NCBI GenBank assembly: GCA_029204225.1
Contig: CM055110.1
Coordinates: forward strand, 18,347,501 to 18,411,500
DNA: 64,000 nucleotides
Direction: 5' to 3'
Source: Diphasiastrum complanatum
Taxonomy: Eukaryota; Streptophyta; Lycopodiopsida; Lycopodiales; Lycopodiaceae
A model generated the notes under the pieces. That model did not search any database, was not told the DNA's origin, and saw only the letters and a program-made list of their open reading frames with translations. The stretch's first letter is position 1, and the number at the start of each line of letters is the position of its first letter. The translations under genes and the position numbers were made by a program. This document shows positions 34,345-46,149 of the stretch, one piece after another.

Positions 34345-34349
34345 TTTTG

Positions 34350-36160
34350 TATGAATTACTTTTTTGCTTATATTTTGTGCTTGTTGTGAGGTTGGCTTGA
34401 TTATGTTAGAGCATTTGTTTTTAAATAGTTGCCAAACTAACATTGCTTTGTAACTACATGACTGGAAGAGAATATTGCTGAGAAAATGCCATAACTGGTT
34501 CTTGAGTGGGAGTTGTTTATAAACATCCCTGCCTTCTATGGGAGACTCAAGGAGTCATCATCAGCACTCTGATACTGTAACACTCCATTAGTCTCTATGG
34601 TCTGAAGAGCTTCGTGAATGCCGTCATGCTAGTCTCCTGGTCTTTGAGCAGGAGATTACTTCTTACTTGGTTTTTTACTATGAGATTTATTGGCATGATA
34701 AGAAATTTGTGTCTTGATTGATTCCACGATATACTGAAAGCTGCTTTTTGATTAATTAGCTGATGGAAGAACTTTAATATATAGCGTGGCATAAGTTCAT
34801 TACCGTTTATGGAGGCTCATCAGGTTCATGAAACTATTTTTTCATCTGATGGCTTAGCCTCAAAAGGACCATATACAGTACCTTTTATTCGTGATTATAC
34901 TAAGCTACGTTATGACAAGCTACTACTCGGGTGTTCTGTTAATCTTGTAGTTTTCAGAATTGCCATCTGGTTGTATTTTTTGGATACTATTTAGCTAATG
35001 TCCTTCTACTTTACATTCCTCTTTATGGTCTGACTTCTGTCTTTGGTTCGATTGTATACTTTCTCTTCTAACCATAGTTAATTGTTTGCTGTTTTATTGT
35101 ATTGCAATGACTTTACCCCTCTATCCTTGCTTATGTTCGGTTTAGTACTTGGGTTCCTCGGCATGTTTTGAGTCTTGCTCTTAATTTTTTCGTTATGCTT
35201 GCTTGTCCCGGTCCTTTTTGGTTTTGTTACAAAAAAAGATTTTTTCTGCCCCTTTTCTTTTCGTTGGTGTACTCCTCTCTCTCCTCGTCCTCCTGAGTTT
35301 GCTTGTTGCTATGGCCTCGTTTTCTCTTGGCACTGCTCCGTAGTAGTGATAGTGAGCCAACAGCCACTCCATCCTAACATTCATCTTTGCTATCAATCTT
35401 CTGTCGCGTTCTTCTGCCTGTCACTGGGGTTCTTGCTCTCTAAGCCTCCGTTTCTTCTTTCTTGAGGTTGGTGCTTGGGTTGCTACTTCATATGGTTACT
35501 TCTTATATTGCTGTTTTTTTTACTTTGATGTGACCTAGTTTGTTTTGCTTGTAGTTTTTCTCTTAAGAATGAAATAAACTTTAGGTTCTTATTAATAAAT
35601 GTTTTATTAATAAATAAAAGATGGGAAACCCATACAAAGGAATGCATGTAGAAAGTGTTAAGGCCATAAGGTTAATTAAGATAGTGTACATCAACTATAA
35701 CAAAGCAACAATCTCACAAAGTAGCTCTAAAAAGCTTATTGTTTGATGTAAGTCGTTAGCTAAGATAGTTGGAAGGTTAGGTAGTGCAGGAAGCTATGAA
35801 GCAGCCGTTCCTGCAACTATGGGACATCGAAGTATTGCAAGTGCTTAAGTGGTGGAAACTCGTTAACGATCATAACACGTAATGATAGATAAAAGTGAGG
35901 CACCACACTCTTGGAGCTTCGATGCAAAACTTGCACAAGATGATAAAAAATCATCGAATTTCTTATGCAGGCACCCAAAAGTTTTCAAGGCAAAAGGAAT
36001 GAAATCTTTTCCAGGAGTGCGATGTGAATAATTCTGCTCTTTATCTTGAGTCGCATGAGAAGCAGCGACACCTATAGTAGTTGAAACACGGTGAAGGAGG
36101 TCATGCCGTGAAGGATCGACAACAACAACATTCCCAAGCGTGCGAATCCCCTTGCATGAA
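34350..36160. other. no gene; possible LINE 3' end
   Basis: No coding region I can name. The T-rich plus strand at about 35000-35600 ends in attaataaatg ttttattaataaataaaag, which could be the tail of an old non-LTR element, but no RT domain is visible. Confidence 0.35.
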
Positions 36161-36167
36161 AAAACAC

Positions 36168-36439
36168 TTAGAATTTGCTTTGCACAGGAACACAGATCAT
36201 GCTACACAGTAACACAGACAGAAAATCACTCTCCTCAGCAAGCTCACATAGCAACTGTACTTCTTAAAATGAAATTACATTGTACATATAGTTGTTCACT
36301 CAGGCAACCCATGCATGACCCAAGTTGCCGTTGGCGGGACGCGTGTCCCGTCGACTTGCCTCGTGGCGAGGCCAACTGATCCTTATCCACTGATAGGACC
36401 CACAGTACAGTAACACAGTGATTCTAACTTTAATTCTAA
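36168..36439 (-). repeat. copia family-5 3' LTR
   Basis: About 272 bp whose minus-strand ends are TTAGAATTAAAG and GCAAATTCTAA, an inverted terminal pair TTAGAATT/AATTCTAA instead of the usual TG...CA. The polypurine tract AAGGGAGAG precedes it on the minus strand. Inside is a palindrome-rich stretch (GGGACACGCGTCCCG). Confidence 0.85.
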
Positions 36440-36494
36440 CTCTCTCCCTTAAAGTAGACTCACTTTTTATACAGTCATATACATAACTTTAAAG

Positions 36495-37976
36495 TCAACA
36501 AACTTTAAGTACAGAAAGTTTTGATCTAAACTTATCAAATTTTTCTCCAGTAAGTGGCTTAGTAAAAATATCAACTAGTTGTTCTTTTGTGCTGCAATGA
36601 ACAACATGAATTTCACGACTCAGCAGCCTCTCACGTATGAAGTGATATTGAATCTCAATGTGTTTAGTTCTCGCATGGAACACTGGATTCTTTGCTAGCT
36701 GAATGCCACTCTGACTGTAGCTATGTAAAGTCGTGAGATTTTTCTGCTTCATGCCAATTTTTTCCAAGATTTGTCTCAAGCATATAGCTTCTTGTGCAGC
36801 ACTACACATTGCTTTATACTCTGCTTCTGTGGTGGAAAGAGCAATTGTACTTTGCTTCTTACTAGACCAGCAAAAGCAATTACCACAAAACTGGAATATA
36901 TATCCTGTGGTGGATCTACGATCATCATAGTCACCTCCCCAGTCCGCATCCACATAGCCATACAACTCAGGTAAACCATCATGCTTCTTGTAAATCAAGC
37001 CATACTCTGAAGTGCCTTTCACATAACGCAGAATGCGTTTAGCTGCTTTCCAATGCGTTTCCGTAGGTGCTGCCATAAACTGACTTACAATGCCAACAAC
37101 ATAGCATATATCTGGTTTAGTTGTGGTAAGGTAAATCAAGCTCCCTACTAACTGTCTATATAGCGTAGCATCAAATGACTGTGATTCATCAAGCTTAGAA
37201 ACCTTTTTACCTGGTTCAATAGGAGTGTTTACTGGTTTGCAATCCTGCAACCTAAACCTGTGCAGCAACTCTTTGACATACTTCACCTATGTTAAACTCA
37301 CTTCATGTCCTTTTTGCCACACTTCTACTCCAAGGCAGTAATGCATCAGGCTGAGATCCGTCATCTCAAATTGTTCCATGAGGTCTTTCTTGATCATGTC
37401 TATCATCTCTTGATTATTTCCCATATTAATCAAGTCATCAACATAAAGAGCAATCAAAGCAACCATACCATCAAAGCATAAGACATATAGATTTGGATCA
37501 GAATGTGTTCTCACCATCCCCTTTGAACGAAAGTAGGCATCAATCCTGCTATACCACGCACGTGGTGCTTGTTTAAGACCATAAAGCGCTTTCTTCAAGC
37601 GACATACTTTATTTTCCTGTTCTTTCATTACAAAGCCTTCAAGTTGATCCATGAACACTTCTTCTTCTAACTTACCATTTAGAAAAGTAGATTTCACATC
37701 CATCTGATGCAAAGGCCAACCAAAATGTGAAGCTAAAGCAATAAGTAGACGTAGAGTATTCCACTTACACACCGGCGCAAAGGTCTCCTCATAGTCAATG
37801 CCTTTATTTTGTGCGTACCCTTTGATTACCAATCTTGCTTTGTGCTTTGCTATGCTTCCATCTACATGGTACTTAGTTCTGTATACCCATTTGCAACCAA
37901 TGGGTTTCTTGCCAACTGGTGGTTCTACTAAGTCCCATGTGCTATACTTAGCAATTGACTCCATCTCCTCTCCCAT
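36495..37976 (-). pseudogene. copia family-5 RT and RNase H
   Basis: The upstream frame (37976-37287) has the RT motifs STWDLVEPPVGKKPIGCKWV, KARLVIKGYAQ, YEETFAPV, MDVKSTFLNGKLEEEVFM, YGLKQAPRAWY and an intact catalytic YVDD (LYVDDLINMG). A TAG (37287-37289) breaks it from the next frame (37286-36495), which continues RT and contains RNase H: YVDADWGGDYDDRRSTTGY, SSKKQSTIALSTTEAEYKAM, HARTKHIEIQYHFIRE. The window's first bases show CAG at the stop position. Otherwise the protein is well preserved, so inactivation is recent. Confidence 0.9.
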
Positions 37977-38701
37977 GGCCTTGATCTAAATGTCATTATC
38001 CTTCGCTTCACCATAAGTCGAAGGTTCTTTGCTTTGAATAATGCTGGATAACAGAGCATAGTTGAATTGGCAAAGTGCATGTTATCACATGCGACACTTC
38101 TGAAGTGTTTCTAGACTGAAACTGTTTCAACATCAACCTATATTCAGAACAGATGTCCTACTAAAGTTCAGACAAAACACCATTTGAAGTTTGGACAGGT
38201 ATGAAACCTTCTTTATCAAACTTACGAGTTTTTGGATGTAGTGCTTTTGCACAAATTCCTTGTGATCTCAGGAAGAAGCTCTACTTCTAGAGTATCAAAT
38301 TTGTTTTCATTAGCTACACTATTTCATATCAAGCCTACAAGTTGTTCGATCCCATCAAGTCGAAGATATTCATTAGCCGGGATGTCATCTTCATCGAAGA
38401 TTAATTTCAATGCATCTGTTTTAAACATGTCCTGATGCATTGAACTTTCCAGTTCCTTAGTACAACATTTTGGTCAGATATAATCTGATGAATTGCAAGT
38501 TAGCTCTCTCACCAATGGGACCAGGACTCAAATTGTCAAAGAACCAGTGTCCTCAAACAATTCATGAGAAGCAGCAGATGCATGAGTATCCTTACCATTC
38601 TTTTATAGAATCTCTTATGTACACCATAAAGACATAGCTTTTGCAGTCAGCTCTCTCAGTCAATTTATGAATAATCTTGGTGTAACACATTTATCAGAGT
38701 C

Positions 38702-39262
38702 ATGAGATATCTTCGAGCTATTATGGACATTTGCATTTGTTATGGAATAGTCGGCAACGACAAACTCAATTTACTCAGTGGTTACACAAATGCAAGTTGG
38801 GCAGGAGATGTAGACACTCGTAAATCCACTTTCGGATTTACATTCTTCCTCAACAATGGTCCAGTTTCCTGGAACATTCGCAAGCAATCTTCAATAGCTC
38901 TATCTTCCACTGAATCAGAGTATATCATAGCCTCTCAAGCTACAAAGGAAGCAATTTGATTGAGAAAACTACTCTCAGATATCGGTCTGAATCAATATGC
39001 TCTGACGACATTATTTTGTTATAATCAAAGTGCCATTGCTTTATCAGCCAACCCTAGATCTCATTCCAAGAGTAAGCACATTGAACTGAAGTATCATTTC
39101 GTCAGAAGCAAAGTTCTCAATGAAGAGGTCAGATTGTAGTACTTTAGAACGCAAGATATGACAGCAGAGGTTTTTACCAAAGCATTAAGTTTGGAAGCAC
39201 ATAGAAGATTCAGTGTAGAACTAAGTTTGAAGGTAAAGACATTCAAGGATTCAGATTAAGGG
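38702..39262 (+). pseudogene. family-4' RNase H
   Basis: Reads MRYLRAIMDICICYG, ASWAGDVDTRKSTFGF, NNGPVSWNIRKQSSIALSSTESEYI and, past a TGA, NQSAIALSANPRSHSKSKHIELKYHFVRSK, then FTKALSLEAHRRF before the polypurine tract. These are the standard copia RNase H blocks, including the catalytic Asp of the ASWAGD motif. Confidence 0.85.
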
Positions 39263-39266
39263 GGAG

Positions 39267-39926
39267 TGTTGGATTATTCTCCTTCTTACCAATCGACTAA
39301 TCGGTTTTAATCTTCATCCATTGTTTAGATTAATTTTCATTATCAGAATTATCAAAAGAAGCATTTGAATAGCTGCAAGCTTGAACACTCCTGAGCATTC
39401 TAGCTCACTTATTACAGTTGTTTTAGAGATTGCTATTGTGCTACTGCTTATTAGCATTGCGCTTAATTCAGACTTTTATTTTAGTCGCTCAGAGATAGCA
39501 TAGAGTACGCGGCTTCGATCCGCAACTTATTGTACTCATTTATTGTTACGTTTTCATACTGAATCAATACTATCATTTATTGCGTTCAGCTTCGTCTCAG
39601 AATGTATGCATTTTTGTAGTTCTTCGTGACTAGTTATTTGTCTTGTGTTTTGTGACTGATTCGCGAATAATTCGCGACAAATTATTTGTCTGATAATTCA
39701 ATGTTTAATTTTTTGGCTACGTAATCATTGTAGTACTGATGATTTCAAAGTTAGTTACTATAAGTTCAAACGTGATTTTGTTTGAAATTGATAGGCGTAG
39801 TCATGTATTGTGAAAGAAGAAGATAGTTTACTCCGCCATGCACGAAAAGTTTTCTTTCTAAACACTCAAATTATTTTCATTCGTTTCTTTTCGAGTTTCG
39901 ACCTATCTTCTACACACCTCTTTTGG
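39267..39926 (+). repeat. family-4' 3' LTR
   Basis: Starts TGTTGGATTATTC just after the polypurine tract and matches the LTRs of the family-4 element at 41599 and 48440-49176, but has an internal deletion that removed the TC tract. The end ...cacacacctctttt is eroded compared with CTTTCCAACA at 49176. Confidence 0.8.
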
Positions 39927-40922
39927 ATAGCCCATTTGTTTCTCAACTTTTGTGCCTTGTTGTCTTGGGCTGATCTTGCACATCTTCCACCGGATGAGTC
40001 CATTTGGACTTCTTCCCTTTTTTACCCTGGTGCCCACTCTATCTCTTTTCCTCCCATCTTCTTTTTTTCTTGTCCTTGGCTTCTAAAGGCCTTCTCATTA
40101 GCTAGATTGTCCATGTCCCACCTTGCCAGGCGTTGCCCTCTATTGTTCTCTCTTCCAATGAGCGTACTCTACTCTTCCTCGCTTCTTCCTCTAGAATCCC
40201 TGTGCATCTCACTCCCTCTCTCTTTTTCTCATCCTTGACGATTGGGAGTCTCCTCTTGACCATTCTCTCCTCATCTATACTGCTCTTCACCGTCAGCATA
40301 ACCCTTCTTTTTTTCTTGATTTTTTTAACTCCGTTTGGTCTGTTTTGCATCACCATTCCCTTTCATTGAAAATACTTCATGTCACTCGCTCCCTCCCTAT
40401 CAGGGTGCTTCGCTACCTTGCTTACTGCATTATTACCAAGTCGCTTCCCATGTTGTCTAAATGGCCCTTCTTGAATGATCGGCTCTACCCCATTTGCCAG
40501 TTGGAAGAAGAAATGGTTGAGCATTTATTCTTTTACTATCGATGAGATCTATGGACTGAGCTTGCTCGCTTGCTTCCTCACTGGGTTTTACCTTCTCTCT
40601 GAACATTACCACCATTCTGCTGGGTGATTCACATATCACAAATCGCTCCTCTCACCCTTTGGCATGTTTGTAGGTTGTCGATATTGTGGAAGCTTTGGTT
40701 GGCACAGAATGTTTCCACTCTAACAGTTGCAGCTTGTATTCGTATGGCTACTTTTTTATGTATGCTAGCTAGATAGTTGGACTATCTCCCTGTGTGGTGT
40801 GCTGATGTGGCTATATAAGAGGTTCGACTGAACTCTTTTATTGACTCGGCCTTGGGTTGCCATTTTTTGTACTTGTACATTTGTGAAAATATACTAGTTG
40901 CTTTAAGCTTTCGAAAAAAAAA
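39927..40922 (+). pseudogene. LINE (non-LTR retrotransposon) 3' fragment
   Basis: The plus strand near 40300-40560 reads FFNSVWSVLHHHSLSLKIL, IITKSLPMLSKW, LYPICQLEEEMVEHLFFYY and then LWKLWLAQN near 40690. This is the pattern of the RT zinc-binding (zf-RVT) domain at the C-terminus of plant L1-type elements. A 3' UTR-like stretch ends in a short A run at 40914-40922, the expected LINE tail. Stops and frameshifts are present, and RT and endonuclease are absent, as in 5'-truncated insertions. The start at 39927 is where similarity to the family-4 LTR ends. Confidence 0.6.
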
Positions 40923-40923
40923 G

Positions 40924-41598
40924 GACCATGGGCCCATGTTATAGTACCGATGCTAATGGTGTGTTTTACTTCATAACCCAAAGTAAAACAAAAACCAAAC
41001 CAATTGTTTCTTGTAACTAGACAATTAAATTGAACAAGTATGTAATAGAGATGGAATGTAGACCCGAAGCCACTATTCTTGTAAAAGAGACAGTGTCACC
41101 CCCATGCCATAGTACTGAATCAACCCTTGTACTACCATTTCATAAAGTAAGTCTGAAAGGTCCTATTTTAATACGTAGACTGTCTCAGTGCAGCCAACAG
41201 ATTGGGGAGATCATTTTACATAGGGCCAGAAATCCAAAAGAAAGTACTTTTTTCTAAAAATCCAGCCAACTAGCAGCGGTTTAAATAAGAAAGTTTTGAT
41301 ATATTTTTCAATGGGGTACACCTGCAGCAGGGAACACCTCTGTTGCTAGTTTAAATCAACACTAGAGAATTAGGCTGATTAGAAAAATTAACCATAATGT
41401 TGTTACTTATGTACATGTAAATGAAAATCTAGCTTAAGAGCGTGCAAATTTCAACATTCGACCTCAAATTAGGCAGAAAAAGATAGAACAGAAGCGTAGG
41501 TTGTTACAATTTCGTACTAAAGATCAGCAATATATAAGGGAGGCATTAAGATGCAGAAAGATGAGAAAGCAAATGTTCCCCAACTCAATGTAAAGCAC
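40924..41598. other. no gene recognised
   Basis: Spacer between the LINE tail and the family-4 5' LTR. It has one 75-codon frame without recognisable features. Confidence 0.45.
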
Positions 41599-41953
41599 TG
41601 TTGGATTATTCTCTCACTAATTGACTAATCAACATTTTAATCTTCGTCCAACTTTTTTCTTCGTGTTTTTACACAATTTGCATAACTACTCGAAACGGCT
41701 CACAATGACAGTTTACGTTCATTTCTATAGACAAATTGTTTGTGACCAAAGCCACCGACTTGCATTAATGCATCAGCAAGTAGTTTCTGAGAAGTCCTAA
41801 CTGGATGGATGCCAGCACATCACAGCCAACTGGATGAACGCTTTTGACGACCTAATTGCTTAGTATAAATAGCTATTCATATTTCAACATCTCAGAATCA
41901 AGCATCAGAATATGATCAACATCTTGTGATCAAGTATCGAATAGTTAGTTCTG

Positions 41954-42024
<71 letters not shown>

Positions 42025-42655
42025 CCTTCAAGCTTTTACACTCTTGAACATTCTAGCTTAGTTTTAGAGTTGTTTAGAGATTTCTATTGCGCTTACTGCT
42101 TATCAGTAGTTGCGCTTAATTTCAGACTTACATTTTAGCCGCTCAGAGATAGCTTTGAGTACGCGGCTTCGATCCGCAACTTGTTGTACTCATTTACATC
42201 TGTTTCGCTTCCATACTGAATCAAGATTATCTTCTTATTGCGTTCAGCTTCATCTCAAAATGTATGCATTTTTGTAGTTCTTCGCAGCCAATTATTTGTC
42301 TAGTGATTCGCGACTAATTATTTGTCTAATGGTTCGTGACAAATTATTTTTCTGATGTTTCGATGCTTAATGTTTGGCTACGTAATCATTGTAGTACTAA
42401 TGATTTCAAAGTTAGTTATTATAAGATTGAACATGATTTCTATCACTATTGTTTTTGTTCAAAATTGATAGGCGTAGTCATGCATGAAGAAGGAGGAAGA
42501 TAGTTTATTCCGCTGCGCATGATAAGTTCTAATCGTTCGAATACTTTTCATTCGAGTTCGTTCATTTTCGAGTTCGACTTGTCTATATTAGAACGCAAGC
42601 TCTATACTTGATATCTCTCGTGATATCAAATTATTCTTCAGTTCGAATCAATTTG
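41599..42655 (+). repeat. family-4 5' LTR with TC tract
   Basis: Begins TGTTGGATTATTC. A TATA-like tataaata occurs near 41863, and about 90 bp further a pure TC tract (41956-42021), so the repeat would be near the 5' end of the transcript. The 3' boundary is uncertain, near tcggtatcaaag (about 42658), which may be a mutated primer site. Confidence 0.7.
41956..42021. repeat. (TC)n microsatellite in family-4 5' LTR
   Basis: About 66 bp of TC; the partner LTR has about 105 bp at the same place (48505-48609). Confidence 0.97.
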
Positions 42656-42779
42656 TTTCGGTATCAAAGAATTGATTTCCATAGCACTATATCTTTCTCT
42701 TAACGACAATTAAATCATCGACAGTCTAAAGTTCCAGCTGGATTCTCAAAGTAAAGTTGGTCTTATCATAGACAAGCTG

Positions 42780-44034
42780 AATGGATGCAATTATCATTTA
42801 TGAAAATTTAATATGATAAATTCAAACTATTGTCAAAAGTCTTGTATGTTCCTAAACTATCTACAAATCTGTTATCAGTAAGTAGAATCACAGATTTAGG
42901 ACATAGGGTGGAGTTTGAATCTGACCAATGCAGAATTATCGATAGGAGTAATAAGATCCTTGCACTCGGCAAGAGGCATGGATACTTATATAGATTGGCA
43001 CATTGTTATTCTGATTCTAGTCAAGCTTTGAAAACCTCTAATCATGTCAATAAAGCATTATTATGGCATCATCGCTAGGACACTTGAATTGTACATCTGT
43101 TTCGAATATGTCAAGACAATCTCTAGTACTTAATCTCGACTATCCTTCTGGTAAAGTCGATCTCCCTGTCTGCCATGGCTGTATCCTTGGAAAGCAAACT
43201 AGGACTCCTTTTAGATCAAGCCATAGGCATGCAACAAAAGGTCTATTAGATGATGTTTATACAGATATATGTGACCTATGCAAACTCTTTCATTACTAGA
43301 TGCAAAATATTTTATTGCCTTTATTGACGAATTTTTCAAAAGAACAACCATTTACTTTATTAAACAGAAGTCAGAAGCTTTCATCAAGTTCAGACAATTC
43401 AAAGAGCATGTAGAAAATCAGACTAGTAAACGAATCAAAGCACTGAGATCCGATAACGAGGGAGAATACATCTCCACCAAATTCAAGGAGTACTACTTTA
43501 ACAACGACATTGAGAAACAATACATAACCTCCTATTTGCCTTAGTCAAATGGTCTTGTTGAGAGAAAGAACAGAACCTTAGTCGAATCGGCAAAGTGCAT
43601 GTTATTACAAGCGACACTTCCGAAGTCCTTCTAGGCTGAAGCTATTTCAACACCAACCTATATTCAGAACAAATGTCCTACTAAAGGTCTCTCTGACAAA
43701 ACATCATTCGAAGTTTGAACATGTACCAAACCTTCTTTATCAAATTTACAAGTTTTTGAATGTACTTCTTATGCACAGATTCCTCATGATCTCAGGAAGA
43801 AACTCGACTTCCAGAGCATCAAATGTATTTTCATCAGCTACACTACTTCAAAACAAGCCTACGAGTTGTCCGATCCTATCGAGTCAAAAATATTCATTAG
43901 CCGAGATGTCATCTTTATTGAAGATCAGTTTATCAACCTCAAGGGAAAAGGCAAAGCCCATATAACTGACTCTTCGATTTCATCCGACACATTGAACTTC
44001 CCAGTTCTTCAATCGACTATTCACATCGAAGGTC
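42780..44034 (+). pseudogene. family-4 gag scrap, pre-integrase and integrase
   Basis: KLNGCNYHL*KFNM (gag N-terminus, with TGA in place of the expected Trp) jumps to SKVLYVPKLSTNLLSVSRI, the region after protease. LLWHHR with a 1-bp deletion and GHLNCTS form the pre-integrase motif. Integrase blocks are FIAFIDEFFKRTTIYF, LRSDNEGEYIS and, past a TAG (43542-43544), SNGLVERKNRTLVESAKCMLLQ. It then reads AYELSDPIESKIFISRDVIF. The DDE glutamate and both aspartates are still readable despite several frame changes. Confidence 0.8.
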
Positions 44035-44035
44035 T

Positions 44036-44718
44036 GTGATGCCACGCAAATGTCAAAAATTGAATATCAACATAAATATGGCATGATATACTCAAAAATG
44101 AAGATATGAGCTGGTTAAGTATAAATCATGAAGAGGCCTAAGTTATTTTTCGAGAATATATCTCCTAGGTACTTGCCTTATAAATTAAGGACTAGACCTT
44201 TAATAGGAAAAGACATTGCCTTGGATAACCCTTAACTAGGTCATCCATACGAAATGACTAGTTATGAAAAGACATGTTAAACTAGAGTAACTTTAACTCA
44301 TAGTCAAGTATACCTCTTATGGTATAGTTGAACGTATTTTCAGTTTAATTCTTAACTAGACCCTTTCGTGGGAGCGACGCACCTATTGTTTAAGAGGTGT
44401 GTTTGTTCGCCTTGTAGAACATATATTGATCTCACACTTCAGTCTCGATCATCGAGAGAGAAGAGTTTATGCTTATGTAAGAGATTGAAGAAGTGAATAG
44501 AGTTTTGTGAGTTATTCTCCCTTATCTCTGTTCTCCGCACTGCTGAGTGTGAGTGATCTTGAGTCTGCTAACAATCTCTAACGCATTTCATGAATTACTC
44601 TCTGATCAGACAGACGCTCTAGTGCATTAAAGTTGTTTGCTATGTTTTCGTAAAGCATGCTCTAAAGAACTGTCTTGAAATCATCTTATTTGTCTGTCGC
44701 GAATACTTTCTTCGTCTT
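44036..44718 (+). repeat. G2 LTR, left arm (truncated)
   Basis: Begins TGTGATGCCACG and is reverse-complementary to the right arm. It breaks off at about 44718, where gag begins. Confidence 0.7.
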
Positions 44719-44719
44719 C

Positions 44720-46145
44720 TTCCTCGAAAGTGGTAACCTTCTCTGCGGGAGTAGTGTTTAGTTCAGCGTTGATGATTTCCTTTGCTTCTGCTGAGATATT
44801 TTTTGCAAATAACTTCGCAACATCATGGTCATAGTCAGGGTCATCCTTGAGATCTTCTTTAGTCGTGGATTTGTTCGTCGTCTTGCTAGAAGATTTCGTC
44901 TTCGAGGATTTTCTGGCTGAGGGCAGTCAGGATACTTGTGATCAGGTTCTCTGCAATTCGAGCATAATGGTACGTAACCAATTGGCTTCCGTGGTTGAGG
45001 ACAGTCAGGAGAAAAATGTCCCGACTGTCCACAGTTGTAGCAGTTGTCCGAAACTGGTCTATTCGAGGTTTGAGACTTTGCTGGTCCAACAAATTCAGGA
45101 GGATTATATCTTCTTGGTGCGAATTTGGGTCTGTCCTACTGGGCTGATGTTGTAGTACCCTATACATATTTAGTAGCTGCATCATTCTGAAAAATAAAAA
45201 ATACCTCCTGGGCAGGATCTTCAATGTATTTGACATTAATAGTGGTGCAGTCTTCCTTGGTGTGTCCAGATGTTCCAGGTCGTTTTGTACACCACATTCC
45301 TGAGTTAGAAGAAGACGCCTTTGGTCTTTTATCTGCAACTTCTGAGATCTGCACTTTCAAGCCATTAAATTTTTTATTAAGGTCAGCCATATTACTTTTC
45401 TAAAGCTTTTTCACTTTGGAAGTTGACGACTTATCCTTGACAACTTTCGTGTCGTCCTTTCGTTTAGTTCGTCGTTTATTCTTTTTCTCTCCTTTGTCAA
45501 CATCTGATTCCGATGAATCGCTACTTTCAGATTTTGAGCTTGAAGAAGTACTACTGGAATCAGAATCTGAATCATCATCACTATCACTGGAATCAGTCTT
45601 AGACTTTCGAGATTTCTTTGTTGATCGCTGCTTTCGCGCTAATTTCGAAGTCTCAAAATTTTTTGCACTAGCTATAACAGCTGCTAAGGAGTTCATGTCC
45701 CCTTGTCTGCAATATCGATCAATCTTTGGTGGTAGACCAGCCAAAAACCATTCGATTTGCATATCCACGGGATATACACCGTTTAATTTTCCTATGAGGT
45801 TTTTTAACCTTACGTGTATATTTGCAAAGAGATTCTTTACTCTTCTTCTGAACATTGTTTAGTCGTCCAAGAATTCTAGATTTGTAACCTATCTCTCTGA
45901 ACTGGTTCAGAAACACATCTTTCAACAGGTACCAGGTTCCTACATGGCCTGGTTCTACCTGGCTATACCAGATACGCGCCTGCTTTCTTAGCAGACCAGG
46001 GAAAATTTGTAGTCTGTCTACGTCAGTTCCCTCGTTATTCGCATTGGCTATTGACTCAAATTGTGAGACATAGCTATCTGCATCATCGAATATACCAGCG
46101 TTAGAACGTTATGTTTTTGGTGTAATTATGGCAGGTGGTTTTGAA
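44720..46145 (-). pseudogene. gypsy G2 gag with two zinc knuckles
   Basis: The minus strand starts with a retrotransposon-gag core (DADSYVSQFESIAN, QIFPGLLRKQARIWYSQ, WYLLKDVFLNQFREIG) and continues across a frame change into LKNLIGKLNGVYPVDMQIEWF. A long Ser/Asp-rich and Lys-rich linker follows (about 45590-45430), then a degenerate Cys/His motif (GHTKEDC). Two good CCHC knuckles follow: CYNCGQSGHFSPDC and CSNCREPDHKYPDC. It resembles Ty3/gypsy gag with a tandem nucleocapsid. The 5' end of gag and everything after the knuckles (protease, RT) are missing; frameshifts make it non-functional. Confidence 0.8.
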
Positions 46146-46149
46146 TGTT

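Larger units (their letters stand above)
36168..38057 (-). mobile_element. copia family-5, 3' half
   Basis: Minus-strand RT, RNase H, polypurine tract and 3' LTR of a copia element. It starts abruptly at 38057, in the linker before RT, where plus-strand family-4 integrase begins. The LTR (36168-36439) differs from the family-5 5' LTR at 50048-50312 by about half a dozen substitutions and one 7-bp indel. The missing 5' half may be the segment at 50048-53320, separated by an inversion (see findings). Confidence 0.85.
38058..39926 (+). mobile_element. copia family-4, 3' part (copy 4')
   Basis: Plus-strand family-4 sequence beginning in integrase at the position equivalent to 43580 (gcaaagtgcatgttat). 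Through an internal deletion near 38470 it passes into the RT C-terminus, RNase H, polypurine tract (aaggggga) and 3' LTR. Stops and frame changes are frequent. Its left edge meets minus-strand family-5 RT linker. Confidence 0.8.

Noticed and set aside
34350-36160. Possible LINE at 35000-35600
   Set aside because: Only a tail-like attaataaa end is visible; no RT or zinc-binding motif, so it is listed only as unassigned sequence.
44886-45338. 150-codon minus-strand frame as a separate gene
   Set aside because: The real coding reading here is the shifted frame carrying the two CCHC knuckles of the gypsy gag.
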